A stretch of 64,000 nucleotides of DNA from a virus: the IMG/VR virus record IMGVR_UViG_3300013132_000031, positions 1-64,000 of that record. One strand, 5' to 3'. This document shows positions 40,509 through 49,697 of this stretch, one piece after another. Positions within the stretch are counted from its first letter, which is position 1. Every line of letters starts with the position of its first letter. Made by a program: the position numbers and the translations under genes. The notes below the pieces were generated by a model. It saw only the letters and a list, made by a program, of their open reading frames with translations, was not told the origin of the DNA and did not search any database.

Positions 40509-43500
40509 TCATTGTCCAGCTGCAATGGCTCCAGTATTCTTGATACGCAGTGGAATGTAAATGAATTCCACGGACTTTACAGGTTCAATGGCCACATCCA
40601 AATAAAGTTCATTGCGATCAATTCTAGCAGGTGTATTATTGCTTTCGTCACACACCACCAGATAGTCATAGATGGCACGTTTGGCTATCAAGTCAATCAT
40701 CAGACTATTTGTGGTGTTGAGTATTTCATTGCGTGTGATCTGATCATTGGGTTCAAACAAGTACAGTTTGCCAATTTCTTCCAGGCGTCCACGCAAGAAC
40801 ACTATGAGTCGGGCCACGTTGATACGATCCAAGGCCGTGGTCGTAGTCTGACGTGTTTTGTTGCCAAAGTTGGTTATACCCACTCCTGGAATAAAGGTAA
40901 TGGGGTTGATGTTGTTTTCGTACAATACATCACGCAGTCCTTGACCTATGGCAGTTTGCACAAATTCACCTGTGGCAGAGTCAATGTAACCAATTGCACT
41001 GGCATTGTCAATCACACCGCGGCGTGTGCCAGCTGGTGCCAACCATGGAAAACTAACAGCATCACTGCGCAGTATGGTGCGTACCATCATGTGACTGGGC
41101 GGTGCAACCACTGTGTTGCCTGACAGATCATTAGTTTGACAGCTGGGATAGAACACAGCAGCATAAGCTGATCCAATGGTCAATCCATCTTCTGTTGGCA
41201 ATCCAAGTCCGCCATTGTCGGTGGCATAGGTTGCAAGGTCAGTGCCATTGGCTGCAAGACGCATGGGAGTGTCACCCACAACAAACAATGTGTTTGATCG
41301 TTCATTGCTGAGCGCCACTAGATTGGTGGCCAGTTCAGGATACCCAGGTGCTGCTATCAAATTGAATTGATTTTGTTCTTCTCTGGCAGATAAGCTGGTA
41401 TCTATACCAGCTCGCATGGCTCTGATTACCAGTGCTCGTTGGGCTTGACGTCCTGCATACATGCTACCGTTGTCTTTGTTACCGCTGGTGGTAACCCAAG
41501 TGTAACTGTACAATGGCAAGTTGGCATTGTTTGTAGGGGCAGCAGGATTGTAAGCACCAGCATCAGGATAATTGGCTGTGGTAAAGTAGTTGGTTGTAAA
41601 CTCTTTTACATTGTAACCGCTTCTACGTGTGTTGAACAACAGCATGCCTTGGGGATACAGTGCAGGATCGGGCGCATCCAGATCCAAGTGGTCGCTGGTC
41701 AACAAACTCTCAATGGTAGGAATGTCATCAGTCACAGGATTGGTGGCGCCTGTTGTGCTCCAACGTGCATCAGCAAACAAGATACCATTTTGTGTCACTT
41801 GGTCTGTGGTATCCACTGCTACCCATTGCTCCAGTCCGTCTACCTGTTCCCAACGATACAGGGCAGGATACGCTTCTAGGTCACTGGTGTCAATCCAAAG
41901 GTCGCCCAGTTCTAGTGGTGACTCAGCTGTGTCATTTTGTGTGAGCGGAGCCGATGCAGCCACTATGGGACCACTGGCATTGGTCAAGCTGAGATCAAAG
42001 CCGCGAACATCATTTGTGACGTTTTGATAACCAAGCCAGGCGCCATTTTCTTGTATCATGATGTCTGCTTCGTCCACAGTGCTGTAGTACCACAATCTAC
42101 CGTCGGTAGGATTTTGATCTGGTGCATTGTCGCTGGCAGTGTAGGTGAACAGTGGGCTTGTGACCCAATTAGACAACACAAGATAGCTGCCGCCCAATGG
42201 ATCAGCTCTGACGTATGTGGTGTTAACAGAAAATCCTGCAGTGGCCAATGGTGTACCAGTGTCGGGTCCCACAAAAATAGTACCGCCTTGTGAATGTGTG
42301 AACACAATCTTGCCTGCGCTGTTTACACTGGCGCTGACAAATGGCACATTGGCCAAGCTCACTGCTGAGATAAAGTTGGCCACTGAGCCTGTGCCTGCAA
42401 TGGTCACTGTGGCTGTGGTCGTTGTGGCTGTGCCAGCTTCTGTACCAATCAAAACAAAAGTATTGCCTGGAGTAAATGCGTTGCCAGTGGGAGTGGTTGT
42501 GCCTGTGACCACTGTGGCCCCCAATGCAATTCTTTCCAACAGAAGGAAAGCACTGTTGGCATTTGGTGCAGTTGTTGACGCCAAGCTGTTGTACTGTGTA
42601 TAAGTTGTGCCTACAGGTATGTTCTTGCCGCCGCCTGTGGGGTCAAGACTGAATATGGCCTGTGCATCGTCTTGGAACACAAGAGAATCTTGACTCACAA
42701 ACACATCCAATGCAGCTGAATATTTTTTAACTTTGAGACTCATGCCTGCATTAACAGGGCTGAGATTTTGCCACACACTGCCGGTGGGATGCGGTGCTGT
42801 GCTTACGCCAGTGCCTGTGTCTGTGGTTCTCCAACGTGGAGCCTGATAACTGTAGCCTGGGAAATAAGCAGGTGAACGATATTCCAACGCTGTGATACCC
42901 AAGGCAGTCAACAGTGCTGAACCACCATTGGGACCAGGGATGATAGAAACCAGTCCGCCAGACGCAGTGGATCCGTCATTGGTGGCCAGGCTGTTGGCAT
43001 AGATGGCCAGGCTGCCGCCCACATTCGCAGCACTCACACCAGTGATGGCTGCTGCATTGATGGTGTTGGCAAATCCTGTCACAGTGTTGGTAGCACCCAC
43101 CGCAATCAAGTTGCCGTTGATGTAGATATTGGCGCCAACGGTTAGAGTGGTCGGAGTGGTTGATCCAACCACTGCTGGCCAAGATATTTTCCAAGCGTCT
43201 GTGCCCACTTGTACCCAGTCATTGTCTTCGTTTTTGTAGTACATGGGGTTGTTTAACGCCACCGCACTCACTGCATAGTCTCCAACACTGCCAAATGATG
43301 GGATGGGAGTATAATCGTCAGCATCAAAGTCTACTACATTCACAGTGTCTACAATTACCAGTGGAGTTTTTGTGGTAAATGTTGCCGAAGTTTGATTCCA
43401 TTCTTGTACTCCCCACACTGTGGTAGAAGTATCCAACCAATAAGTTCCGTTGTCGGGGTTGCCAGTGGGACGACTGAGAGTAGCTGTCAATTCAGTCAAG

Positions 43501-43844
43501 TCAATGTCAACACGTTGAATATAAGCACGATTTGACACGCCCAGTGCAGAGTATGCTGCCAACAAACCGTATTCGTTGAGCTCGTAGCCGTTGATGGGAG
43601 TACCAGTGGTAGTGCTGTAGAAAAATGGCACGCCAAATGTGGCTGCAAGATCACGTTGACTGGTTATGAGATATGTTTTGTTGGCGTTGGCAGCAGTAGT
43701 GCCTGCTGCAATGCCTATACCTGCAGCATCAGCTTTGTTTTGTGCTGTGGCCACAAGAAAATAGGGTACTGTGTTTACCGCGGAAGGGATATATTGACTC
43801 TCGTCAATTACTGTTACTTCTACGCCAGGTGATGTTAGTGCCAT
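40509..43844 (-). CDS. 18: Tail sheath protein gp18 with large insertion
   Basis: 1111 residues against 659 in T4. The N-terminal ALTSPGVEVTVIDES and SQRDLAATFGVPFF...NEYGLLAAYSAL and the C-terminal 450 residues (SGNKDNGSMYAGRQAQRALVIRAMRAGIDTS to NVARLIVFLRGRLEEIGKLYLFEPND and SVEFIYIPLRI) are typical sheath. Between about residues 115 and 660 lies a beta-rich Thr/Gly/Val/Asn insertion with repeated W-[YI]-D-T/S-like blocks (GTYWLDTS, GRLWYYST, GDLWIDTS). Such domains decorate the outer face of the contractile sheath. A perfect late promoter precedes it. Confidence 0.93.
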   Translation of the reverse strand: MALTSPGVEVTVIDESQYIPSAVNTVPYFLVATAQNKADAAGIGIAAGTTAANANKTYLITSQRDLAATFGVPFFYSTTTGTPINGYELNEYGLLAAYSALGVSNRAYIQRVDIDLTELTATLSRPTGNPDNGTYWLDTSTTVWGVQEWNQTSATFTTKTPLVIVDTVNVVDFDADDYTPIPSFGSVGDYAVSAVALNNPMYYKNEDNDWVQVGTDAWKISWPAVVGSTTPTTLTVGANIYINGNLIAVGATNTVTGFANTINAAAITGVSAANVGGSLAIYANSLATNDGSTASGGLVSIIPGPNGGSALLTALGITALEYRSPAYFPGYSYQAPRWRTTDTGTGVSTAPHPTGSVWQNLSPVNAGMSLKVKKYSAALDVFVSQDSLVFQDDAQAIFSLDPTGGGKNIPVGTTYTQYNSLASTTAPNANSAFLLLERIALGATVVTGTTTPTGNAFTPGNTFVLIGTEAGTATTTTATVTIAGTGSVANFISAVSLANVPFVSASVNSAGKIVFTHSQGGTIFVGPDTGTPLATAGFSVNTTYVRADPLGGSYLVLSNWVTSPLFTYTASDNAPDQNPTDGRLWYYSTVDEADIMIQENGAWLGYQNVTNDVRGFDLSLTNASGPIVAASAPLTQNDTAESPLELGDLWIDTSDLEAYPALYRWEQVDGLEQWVAVDTTDQVTQNGILFADARWSTTGATNPVTDDIPTIESLLTSDHLDLDAPDPALYPQGMLLFNTRRSGYNVKEFTTNYFTTANYPDAGAYNPAAPTNNANLPLYSYTWVTTSGNKDNGSMYAGRQAQRALVIRAMRAGIDTSLSAREEQNQFNLIAAPGYPELATNLVALSNERSNTLFVVGDTPMRLAANGTDLATYATDNGGLGLPTEDGLTIGSAYAAVFYPSCQTNDLSGNTVVAPPSHMMVRTILRSDAVSFPWLAPAGTRRGVIDNASAIGYIDSATGEFVQTAIGQGLRDVLYENNINPITFIPGVGITNFGNKTRQTTTTALDRINVARLIVFLRGRLEEIGKLYLFEPNDQITRNEILNTTNSLMIDLIAKRAIYDYLVVCDESNNTPARIDRNELYLDVAIEPVKSVEFIYIPLRIKNTGAIAAGQ

Positions 43845-43869
43845 GATTACTTCCTTTTCAAGTTATTGA

Positions 43870-43877
43870 TATTTATA
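43870..43877 (-). promoter_or_regulatory. T4-type late promoter for gp18
   Basis: TATAAATA on the - strand, the T4 late consensus recognised by the gp55-gp33-RNA polymerase complex, 25 bases before ATG 43844, with an AAAAGGAAG ribosome site in between. Confidence 0.85.
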
Positions 43878-43940
43878 GGCATACCCAAAAAAACTCAGTT
43901 TACACTGCCCTTTGCCCAAGGTCCAGGCGCTAAATATCGT

Positions 43941-44285
43941 ATGAGACCCATTTGTCAAGCCTGCAATCAACGGCCATGTGCTGTGAATTACATTAAGGAA
44001 GATACAACACACTATCGCAGTCGTTGCGAAACTTGCCAGCGCCGGGGACGAGGAATCAAGCCCAGGGAGCCACGTTGGAAATCTTCAGGATACAAGAAAA
44101 AACCCGCATGTGATAGATGCGGGTTTCGAGCAAGACTTGCCAGTCAGTTGTTGGTGTATCACATTGACGGAGATCTCAACAATGTTGCATTGAGAAATCT
44201 CAAAACAATCTGTAAAAATTGTGTAGAAGAAGTGTCACGCACAGAAGTTACTTGGCGGGCGGGTGATCTCGAACCAGACGCTTGA
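43941..44285 (+). CDS. HNH-type endonuclease/zinc protein
   Basis: 114 residues from ATG 43941 (MRPICQACNQRPCAVNYIKED), chosen because a TAAATA box ends four bases upstream and the longer frame begins with TTG. Four Cys pairs: CQAC, CETC, CDRCGF and CKNC. LLVYHIDGDLNNVALRNLKTICKNC is an HNH core (H-x-D...N...N-L-x-x-[IL]-C-x-x-C). T4-like phages carry HNH proteins as homing or packaging-associated nucleases. It is divergent from gp18 and converges with the dNMP kinase gene, overlapping it by 38 bases. Confidence 0.7.
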   Translation: MRPICQACNQRPCAVNYIKEDTTHYRSRCETCQRRGRGIKPREPRWKSSGYKKKPACDRCGFRARLASQLLVYHIDGDLNNVALRNLKTICKNCVEEVSRTEVTWRAGDLEPDA

Positions 44286-44898
44286 CCTGCTGGTACAAGT
44301 CATCTAATGTACCGTTGTTGTCCAGTACCACATCGAACTTAGTGCCCACCCAAGCAGTTTCTGACGCATGCACACCCAGTTGCTCTAATTTTCTGCCGCT
44401 GAGAGCCCAGGTTGGATTGCCATCAGGGCCACGATTACGACTCACAGCCGCATCGTACCACTCGGGTTCGGGTCCGCGCACCACACGTACCACCCGGCCG
44501 CCAGCAGCACGAATGGCATGAATTTCGTTGGGAAATCTGCAATCGCTTATGACCACATCATCCCGGCTGTTGCGCAATTTGTTTTCTAGGCTGGCAATCC
44601 AGATGTCATCGTGGAAGCCTTTGCGGCATACTTCGGTGCCCCACTGTTGCAGGATCCAACGCGGGGTCAAGTGTGGTATGTCCAGTCGTTGGGCCCACCA
44701 GGGATCCACCTGCTCGCGCCACTCACGGGCCATCTTTGTACGGCCCTCCAGCATGGTTCTGTCCCAGCCAAACACCTGTGCCACAGCGTCTTTGAGTGTG
44801 TTGGCAAAACTTTCTCGTCGAAAGTGATGTAGGTTCACTAGATAGTCTGCAATAGTATCTTTGCCTGAGCCAATAAATCCACAAACTCCAATGATCAT
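44248..44898 (-). CDS. 1: Deoxynucleoside monophosphate kinase gp1
   Basis: 216 residues (T4 gp1 is 241). P-loop GFIGSGKDT at residues 7-15, FANTLKDAVAQVFGWDRTMLEG, RWILQQWGTEVCRKGFHDDIW and VISDCRFPNEIHAI are hallmarks of T4-like dNMP kinase, which phosphorylates dTMP, dGMP and the modified dCMP before DNA synthesis. A TTTAAATA late-type box and AAGGAAC lie before the ATG. It overlaps the exonuclease gene by 4 bases. Confidence 0.88.
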   Translation of the reverse strand: MIIGVCGFIGSGKDTIADYLVNLHHFRRESFANTLKDAVAQVFGWDRTMLEGRTKMAREWREQVDPWWAQRLDIPHLTPRWILQQWGTEVCRKGFHDDIWIASLENKLRNSRDDVVISDCRFPNEIHAIRAAGGRVVRVVRGPEPEWYDAAVSRNRGPDGNPTWALSGRKLEQLGVHASETAWVGTKFDVVLDNNGTLDDLYQQVKRLVRDHPPAK

Positions 44899-45416
44899 GC
44901 CAGTTCCTTGATATTTAAATGAATCAGGGTTGCTTGCAACATGTCAATTTGTCTGCGGCAGTCTTCCAACGCATGATGGCTGGTAGGCGGTCGGGGCAAC
45001 CCTGGATACAGCTTATATACCGTTCGTGCATCACAGATCTTATAATATTGCCATGGTAATGGTTTACCATAACTCTTGTAGGCATGCTCTAGGATGTTGG
45101 CATCGTATGTGGGACCATTCATCCAGATGCGATTGCACTTCCAACATAATTTATGCAGTTCATCCAAGGCTTGATCCAGTGGGATACGACCCTGTTCATT
45201 GAACGCTTCGTCACGTGCGGCTGCAGGTTGTGTGGTCCACCAGTTGATGGTGCCTTGTTCAATAGTACGGTTTTCTTGGCTTTCAAAATCAACTCTGGCA
45301 TAATACTTGTGCTCGTAGTAACCAGTGCCAAGGGGATCAAATGCCTGGGCCGCAATGGTTAGAATTGTGGTCTCAGGGCCTGTTGCCAAACCTTCAATGT
45401 CGATCATTAGGTCCAT
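44895..45416 (-). CDS. dexA: DexA-type 3'-5' exonuclease
   Basis: 173 residues (T4 DexA is 227). LMIDIEGLAT holds the D-x-E pair (D6, E8), TINWWTTQPAAARDEAF matches the DexA family, IWMNGPTYDANIL gives the second Asp, and SHHALEDCRRQ the H-x-x-x-x-D of DEDDh exonucleases. It degrades DNA or RNA 3' ends. A TATAAT box lies five bases upstream of ATG 45416. Confidence 0.8.
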   Translation of the reverse strand: MDLMIDIEGLATGPETTILTIAAQAFDPLGTGYYEHKYYARVDFESQENRTIEQGTINWWTTQPAAARDEAFNEQGRIPLDQALDELHKLCWKCNRIWMNGPTYDANILEHAYKSYGKPLPWQYYKICDARTVYKLYPGLPRPPTSHHALEDCRRQIDMLQATLIHLNIKELA

Positions 45417-45421
45417 GCTGT

Positions 45422-45427
45422 ATTATA
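45422..45427 (-). promoter_or_regulatory. Extended -10 promoter for dexA and gp1
   Basis: TGC-TATAAT, the same extended -10 as the early promoters elsewhere in the window, but with no recognisable -35 at 17 bases. Five bases separate it from the ATG at 45416, implying a very short or absent leader. Confidence 0.5.
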
Positions 45428-45456
45428 GCAGGAATTTTGATAAAAGTGTGTGCAGT

Positions 45457-46227
45457 TTAGCCAATAACCCAGGTGATTGGTTGTGACCCATCCACATAGT
45501 TTACCAATTGAACAACCAGCGCATCCATCTGGGCCTGTGCTTCGGTTTTCATTGCAGTGCCATTCAACGCACTGCCGCCCTGCGGTCCAGCAATGGTACC
45601 AAACTTTTCACGTGCTTCGCCAATGATCATTTTGCAGTTGGCCACCATGTAGTCTCGTAACCATTGTTTTATTTGGTGATCACTCAACAGGTTGAATTCA
45701 GGTTTCAAGTTGTAGGTCCACAGCAACACAGTTTCGCCGGAGCCTTTGGGATCACGAATCAGTTGCAATTTTTTGGTCACAGGATTCCAGGTGTAGTTCA
45801 TGTAGGCGCCAAACATGCGTCCGGCCAGCTCAATGTATTGACTGTAGAAATCATATGTGGCCAGGCCTCCTGCCACGTTGAAGTTCATGAGATACACATT
45901 GATACTTGCTTGTGCAAACGGGTCAAAGTTTGACGCAAACGGTCCCGAACTGTCGCCAAATGTTCTGCGGAATATTTGACGCACACTCACAACTTCTTGA
46001 GGCAGTTCGTAGATGTTGACATCTTGTACCAACTGCATGAAACTGTAACTTTCCTCGTAGGCGTTGTTGGCTCGTTGGCGATAGGTGCCAATGGTTTTTT
46101 GATAGGCCGCTTCGTAGTGTGAGGGGTCTAGTTCTAGGTCAATGATATCCCCGCCCAACTGAAGTTTGACATACTCTATCAAGTTTTGTTTCAGTGTAGG
46201 CAGTGATTGCTGTTGCTGTTCTGGCAT
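45457..46227 (-). CDS. 13: Neck protein gp13
   Basis: 256 residues (T4 gp13 is 309). LKQNLIEYVKLQLGGDIIDLELDPSHYEAAYQKTIGTYRQR near the N-terminus and IKQWLRDYMVANCKMIIGEAREKFGTIAGPQGG near the C-terminus match T4-like gp13, which forms the head-side ring of the neck with gp14 and joins head to tail. An AATAAATA late-type box and CCGGAG ribosome site precede ATG 46227. gp14 lies 3.5 kb away on the other strand; in T4 it is the next gene. Confidence 0.88.
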   Translation of the reverse strand: MPEQQQQSLPTLKQNLIEYVKLQLGGDIIDLELDPSHYEAAYQKTIGTYRQRANNAYEESYSFMQLVQDVNIYELPQEVVSVRQIFRRTFGDSSGPFASNFDPFAQASINVYLMNFNVAGGLATYDFYSQYIELAGRMFGAYMNYTWNPVTKKLQLIRDPKGSGETVLLWTYNLKPEFNLLSDHQIKQWLRDYMVANCKMIIGEAREKFGTIAGPQGGSALNGTAMKTEAQAQMDALVVQLVNYVDGSQPITWVIG

Positions 46228-46248
46228 CTGGAACTCCGGTTCCTGTAT

Positions 46249-47319
46249 TTATTGAAGTTTTGCTATCGTGTTGGGCAACCATTGGGCAAAATCCACGGGC
46301 CACTGGCGTTGCATTTGTGCCAACAGTTGTTGATTGTGTGTGGCCGCTGCGTGACATCTCACAGCCAATTTGATTTGATCAGAATTTTTTATGTTGTGAT
46401 AATTTTGTATGTTGAGTCTGACAAATTCTGTGATTTTTCCATGCCCGTACATGGTGTTACTTTGTGTCAAACGGTCATAACTGTGATCTACCACATCATC
46501 CAACACATCAAACCCCAGTGTTTTCAAATACTCCACAGCGTGTTTTGCTGAAAACACAGCCCAAGGTGCTGGCGTTACCAGTGCTCTAAATATCTTTTCG
46601 CTGAATGCTACAGTGGCGTCTCCAGCATAGGTTTCAATTACCAAATTGAGGCACGCACCAACCTGCGTTTGCTCAACTGTTAGTGCATGGTTTCTAATGG
46701 GTATGTGGGGTCGGGTTTGATCAAACCACTCGGCATATTCGGTGTTGTGCAATTGATTCAACTGTGTCCAACAATGTGCAAAACTGTGTTGAGCATGTTC
46801 AGCAGTGTGCTCATTGCCCTGTGCTCGTGCATTGAAATTCACATGATCCAATTGTTGCACTTGATCAATCCCGCCCGACTGTTTTGTCAATTCTAATAGA
46901 ATCAACTGTCGCTGACTGTCTAGCCTGTTGACTGAAAAATTAAATCGCCGACTTGGTGTCCAATTTTGATCTGCTGGCACATAACTAAACACTCCAAAGT
47001 AACTTGATGGCAACTTTAGAATCTCATAATTGGTAGCAAAGGGCATGTGGTTGTCAGTGACGATTGTGGTGTCAGTATCAAACCACTGATCAGGTGGCAG
47101 GCTCCAATCATCTCGGTTGACTCCAAAGTCATCGGCCAAACACACAATGACCTTGCGACTACCGCGCCCCCATGCTCTGGCACTGCCGGGTATTTTTCGA
47201 TAGCCCATGTTCATCAACACACTTGAAAACAAATGAACCATTGCATGCTCATGATACATGCAGTGACTTTGCTGAAATATTTCTCCAAGATCAATTCGAT
47301 AAAACTCTTGGTCAAACAT
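46249..47319 (-). CDS. Putative glycosyltransferase-like protein with SEK motif
   Basis: 356 residues. The C-terminal third, VAFSEKIFRALVTPAPWAVFSAKHAVEYLKTLGFDVLDDVVDHSYD, is the S-E-K-x-F...P...LGF...D-x-S-Y-D block seen in phage and marine relatives of fucosyltransferase-type enzymes. NTMYGHGKI and TDNHMPFATNYE are other conserved-looking parts. It overlaps the radical SAM gene by 8 bases. Activity is inferred. Confidence 0.5.
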   Translation of the reverse strand: MFDQEFYRIDLGEIFQQSHCMYHEHAMVHLFSSVLMNMGYRKIPGSARAWGRGSRKVIVCLADDFGVNRDDWSLPPDQWFDTDTTIVTDNHMPFATNYEILKLPSSYFGVFSYVPADQNWTPSRRFNFSVNRLDSQRQLILLELTKQSGGIDQVQQLDHVNFNARAQGNEHTAEHAQHSFAHCWTQLNQLHNTEYAEWFDQTRPHIPIRNHALTVEQTQVGACLNLVIETYAGDATVAFSEKIFRALVTPAPWAVFSAKHAVEYLKTLGFDVLDDVVDHSYDRLTQSNTMYGHGKITEFVRLNIQNYHNIKNSDQIKLAVRCHAAATHNQQLLAQMQRQWPVDFAQWLPNTIAKLQ

Positions 47320-48211
47320 TGCTGGTTCCTTTGATCACTGGAAATATTTTTTGAAATGTGTACTGCTCAGGACAAAATTTACACTGTGCAATGGGATTAT
47401 CCAATTGAGCAAAAAATTCTTGTTGATAAGTTTCAAAATTGTCCACGCTCAGTGGCTGATACGAATTTAACAATGCTCGGTCTGCAGCAGATATATCCAA
47501 TGTGTGTTGTTGATCAAACTCGGGCATCAGTGCCACTGGCGCACACTTGTACAACTGGCCGCGTATGAAATGATAACTTTTGAATGTGGCAAATCCACAA
47601 TTTTGATGTGCAAAAAATGGATCGCTGTTGTGCAATTTGAACACTGGTTGGGTGCTGTTTTGCCAAGAATGAGTGATGGCGGCCGAATGAAACGTATCAA
47701 CGTTCATCACCGTTACCACTATGCCATTGCGGTCAACAAACAAATAATCACTACTCCAAAAATTTTTTGGATGTCCTTTTGGATATATTTGCACTGGTCC
47801 TTTAAGGAACCATAGTATGTCTTCTTTTAATTTTTCAAACTGATCAGGGTTGTGCAAACTCACACCAATGTAATTGTGCGGACGAGTCTGATGTGGAAAA
47901 AACAAAGCATCATAAAGATCAGGATTGTGTCTAAATCTAGTACCATTAGTGAGTATTTGTACTTCAATTCCAAATATGCGATTAATGCCACGCACCCAGT
48001 CTATCAGGGTGGGGTTCAAAAAAGGTTCCCCGCCCATGATAGTGACTGCTGTGAGATTAACTAACTTACCCCACTGCTGGTATTGATCTTCATAGTCGCC
48101 CCAACGCTGCCAACCTTTAAAATTGAAATTGTTAAATCTATTGCAGTGCTGGCAGGTTAAATTGCATACGTTGGTAATGTATACGTCTACTTTGTTGGGG
48201 ATTACATGCAT
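47312..48211 (-). CDS. Radical SAM protein, compact form
   Basis: 299 residues. The cluster motif is at C16, C20, C23 (CNLTCQHC), almost at the N-terminus, followed by VTIMGGEPFLNPTL. A C-terminal cysteine group (CPVAL region, HQNCGF, CKFCPEQY at about residues 283-290) may bind an auxiliary cluster (SPASM-like). Unlike the three other radical SAM proteins it lacks the N-terminal Cys module, so it belongs to a different subgroup. Substrate unknown. Confidence 0.85.
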   Translation of the reverse strand: MHVIPNKVDVYITNVCNLTCQHCNRFNNFNFKGWQRWGDYEDQYQQWGKLVNLTAVTIMGGEPFLNPTLIDWVRGINRIFGIEVQILTNGTRFRHNPDLYDALFFPHQTRPHNYIGVSLHNPDQFEKLKEDILWFLKGPVQIYPKGHPKNFWSSDYLFVDRNGIVVTVMNVDTFHSAAITHSWQNSTQPVFKLHNSDPFFAHQNCGFATFKSYHFIRGQLYKCAPVALMPEFDQQHTLDISAADRALLNSYQPLSVDNFETYQQEFFAQLDNPIAQCKFCPEQYTFQKIFPVIKGTSNV

Positions 48212-48218
48212 CCACTAC

Positions 48219-49355
48219 TTACCAGGCTTTTAGCACCACCAAGTTCTCTGTACCACGCCCGTTGAATGGAGTCTCAGTTGTGGTAAGGTCTTTGTAGATC
48301 TTACGTGCGGCTGGCTTGCCTGCGGCTTGCACTGCTTTCACAACATCTGCTGGCTTGCGCACAGTTTTTTGCATGGTCTCAATGGTACTGAAACCAATGA
48401 TGCTGTTTGACTTCACAGTAAACGCCTGTGTGTGACTGTCGGCCACAATGTGGATCAACTTGCGCTTCTTGGTATCGTACAACCATGCTTCGGCTTTGTC
48501 CACAAGACTTGCGGCTGGCAAGCCTCGGAGTTTGAGTTCGGCAAATTCCATCATGACTTTGAATTTTGCGGCACGTTTTTCAGGTGGCACTGACCGGACC
48601 TTGCGTGGCTTGCGTTCCACTTTCTTGATTTGTACGTATGCACCGCAGTCATTGATCACTGCTTCGCAAAACTTCACAATGTTGCGCATTTGAATCTTTG
48701 AAAAATTGCTGTAGCCTTCCGCGAGTTGTGCGTCTTTGCCTTCCATAGCAGTTTCAAATTCTGCCAGTTTGGCCTTCCACAAGTTGGCAATGTCCGAAAT
48801 CATTTGCGGTGCTACATTTAGCCCACGGATCACTGTGATAGGTTTGTAGTCTGCTGACATCTTGACACCTGCAACCACAAACTCATCAAACATGCCATCC
48901 AGTTCTCCAGCACATTCTGATACCTTTTCACGCAGGCGATCCTGAATGTTGGGCTTGGTCACTGGGGGTGCGGCGTCTACTACTACCACTTCGGGTTCAC
49001 GTGCTCGTAAAATTTCTTGAATGTAGCCTTCTAATCGAACTGTCTCAGTGTCTGTGAGTTCCAGGCCTACCATACTCATACGGCAAAGCCATGCAGTGGT
49101 CAAACGAACTGCCGAGTCAGGCACGCCTTTCAATGCACGAACATCTGCTCGGCGTCCGTTGTGCTCTAAGTAAGCCACCAACATCTCACGTGCGTCTTTT
49201 TTGCCGTAGAAGTAATTGTACCATGAAAAGGCAGCACTGAGCTGGCTGGTGCGATCATCTGTGGGTTGCACACGCCATGTTGGTTCCAGTCCTGTGTATT
49301 TGGTATCGGGACTGCGAGGGTTCAGTGGCTTGACAACGGCTCGTGTTGCGTTCAT
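48219..49355 (-). CDS. Conserved early phage protein, unknown function
   Basis: 378 residues. The N-terminus includes RTSQLSAAFSWYNYFYGKKDAREML, and the C-terminal half is strongly basic (KKVERKPRKVRSVPPEKRAAKFKVMMEFAELKLRG), ending in RKIYKDLTTTETPFNGRGTENLVVLKAW. The basic region suggests nucleic-acid binding. A consensus early promoter and TTAAGGAGCC site give early, strong expression. No family recognised. Confidence 0.72.
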   Translation of the reverse strand: MNATRAVVKPLNPRSPDTKYTGLEPTWRVQPTDDRTSQLSAAFSWYNYFYGKKDAREMLVAYLEHNGRRADVRALKGVPDSAVRLTTAWLCRMSMVGLELTDTETVRLEGYIQEILRAREPEVVVVDAAPPVTKPNIQDRLREKVSECAGELDGMFDEFVVAGVKMSADYKPITVIRGLNVAPQMISDIANLWKAKLAEFETAMEGKDAQLAEGYSNFSKIQMRNIVKFCEAVINDCGAYVQIKKVERKPRKVRSVPPEKRAAKFKVMMEFAELKLRGLPAASLVDKAEAWLYDTKKRKLIHIVADSHTQAFTVKSNSIIGFSTIETMQKTVRKPADVVKAVQAAGKPAARKIYKDLTTTETPFNGRGTENLVVLKAW

Positions 49356-49378
49356 CGGGGCTCCTTAAATTATATGTA

Positions 49379-49407
49379 ATTATAGCAGAATGGCCATTGT
49401 TGGTCAA
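49379..49407 (-). promoter_or_regulatory. Early sigma-70 promoter for the 378-residue gene
   Basis: -35 TTGACC (49402-49407), 17-base spacer ending TGC, -10 TATAAT (49379-49384). The -35 overlaps the stop of the preceding 97-residue gene. Confidence 0.87.
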
Positions 49408-49697
49408 CCCATTCTTTTTGGCAAATCTTTGACTAGATCGAACAAATACGAAGCTCGATTGATATTGAAGTTTTTGTGTCGATACATGTATGCTTTTTTG
49501 CGCTCGGCTATCTCTAGTGCGTCCATGAGTTGACATTTCAATTTGAAATCTCGTGTGCTCATCATCTCTGATTGCATGTCTTTCACATCTAGTGCATACT
49601 CCACCCATTTTTCGGTGGCTTTTACTTTGTCATATGGCACTATTGCTTTGCTGCCATTTGAGGTAGCATATTTGCTTACAAAATTGTGTGCTTTCAT
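49404..49697 (-). CDS. 97-residue early protein, unknown function
   Basis: Starts at ATG 49697 (MKAHNFVSKYATSNGSKAIV) after an AAGGAGTGAG site. Lys-rich and helical (EKWVEYALDVKDMQSEMM, CQLMDALEIAERKKAYMYRHKNFN). Basic charge and early promoter suggest a nucleic-acid or host-protein binder. No homologous family recognised. Confidence 0.7.
   Translation of the reverse strand: MKAHNFVSKYATSNGSKAIVPYDKVKATEKWVEYALDVKDMQSEMMSTRDFKLKCQLMDALEIAERKKAYMYRHKNFNINRASYLFDLVKDLPKRMG

Noticed and set aside
19628-48211. Radical SAM, PRMT-like and glycan genes as contaminating bacterial sequence.
   Set aside because: They overlap phage core genes by a few bases in the same operons and are interleaved with terminase, UvsX and neck genes throughout the window.
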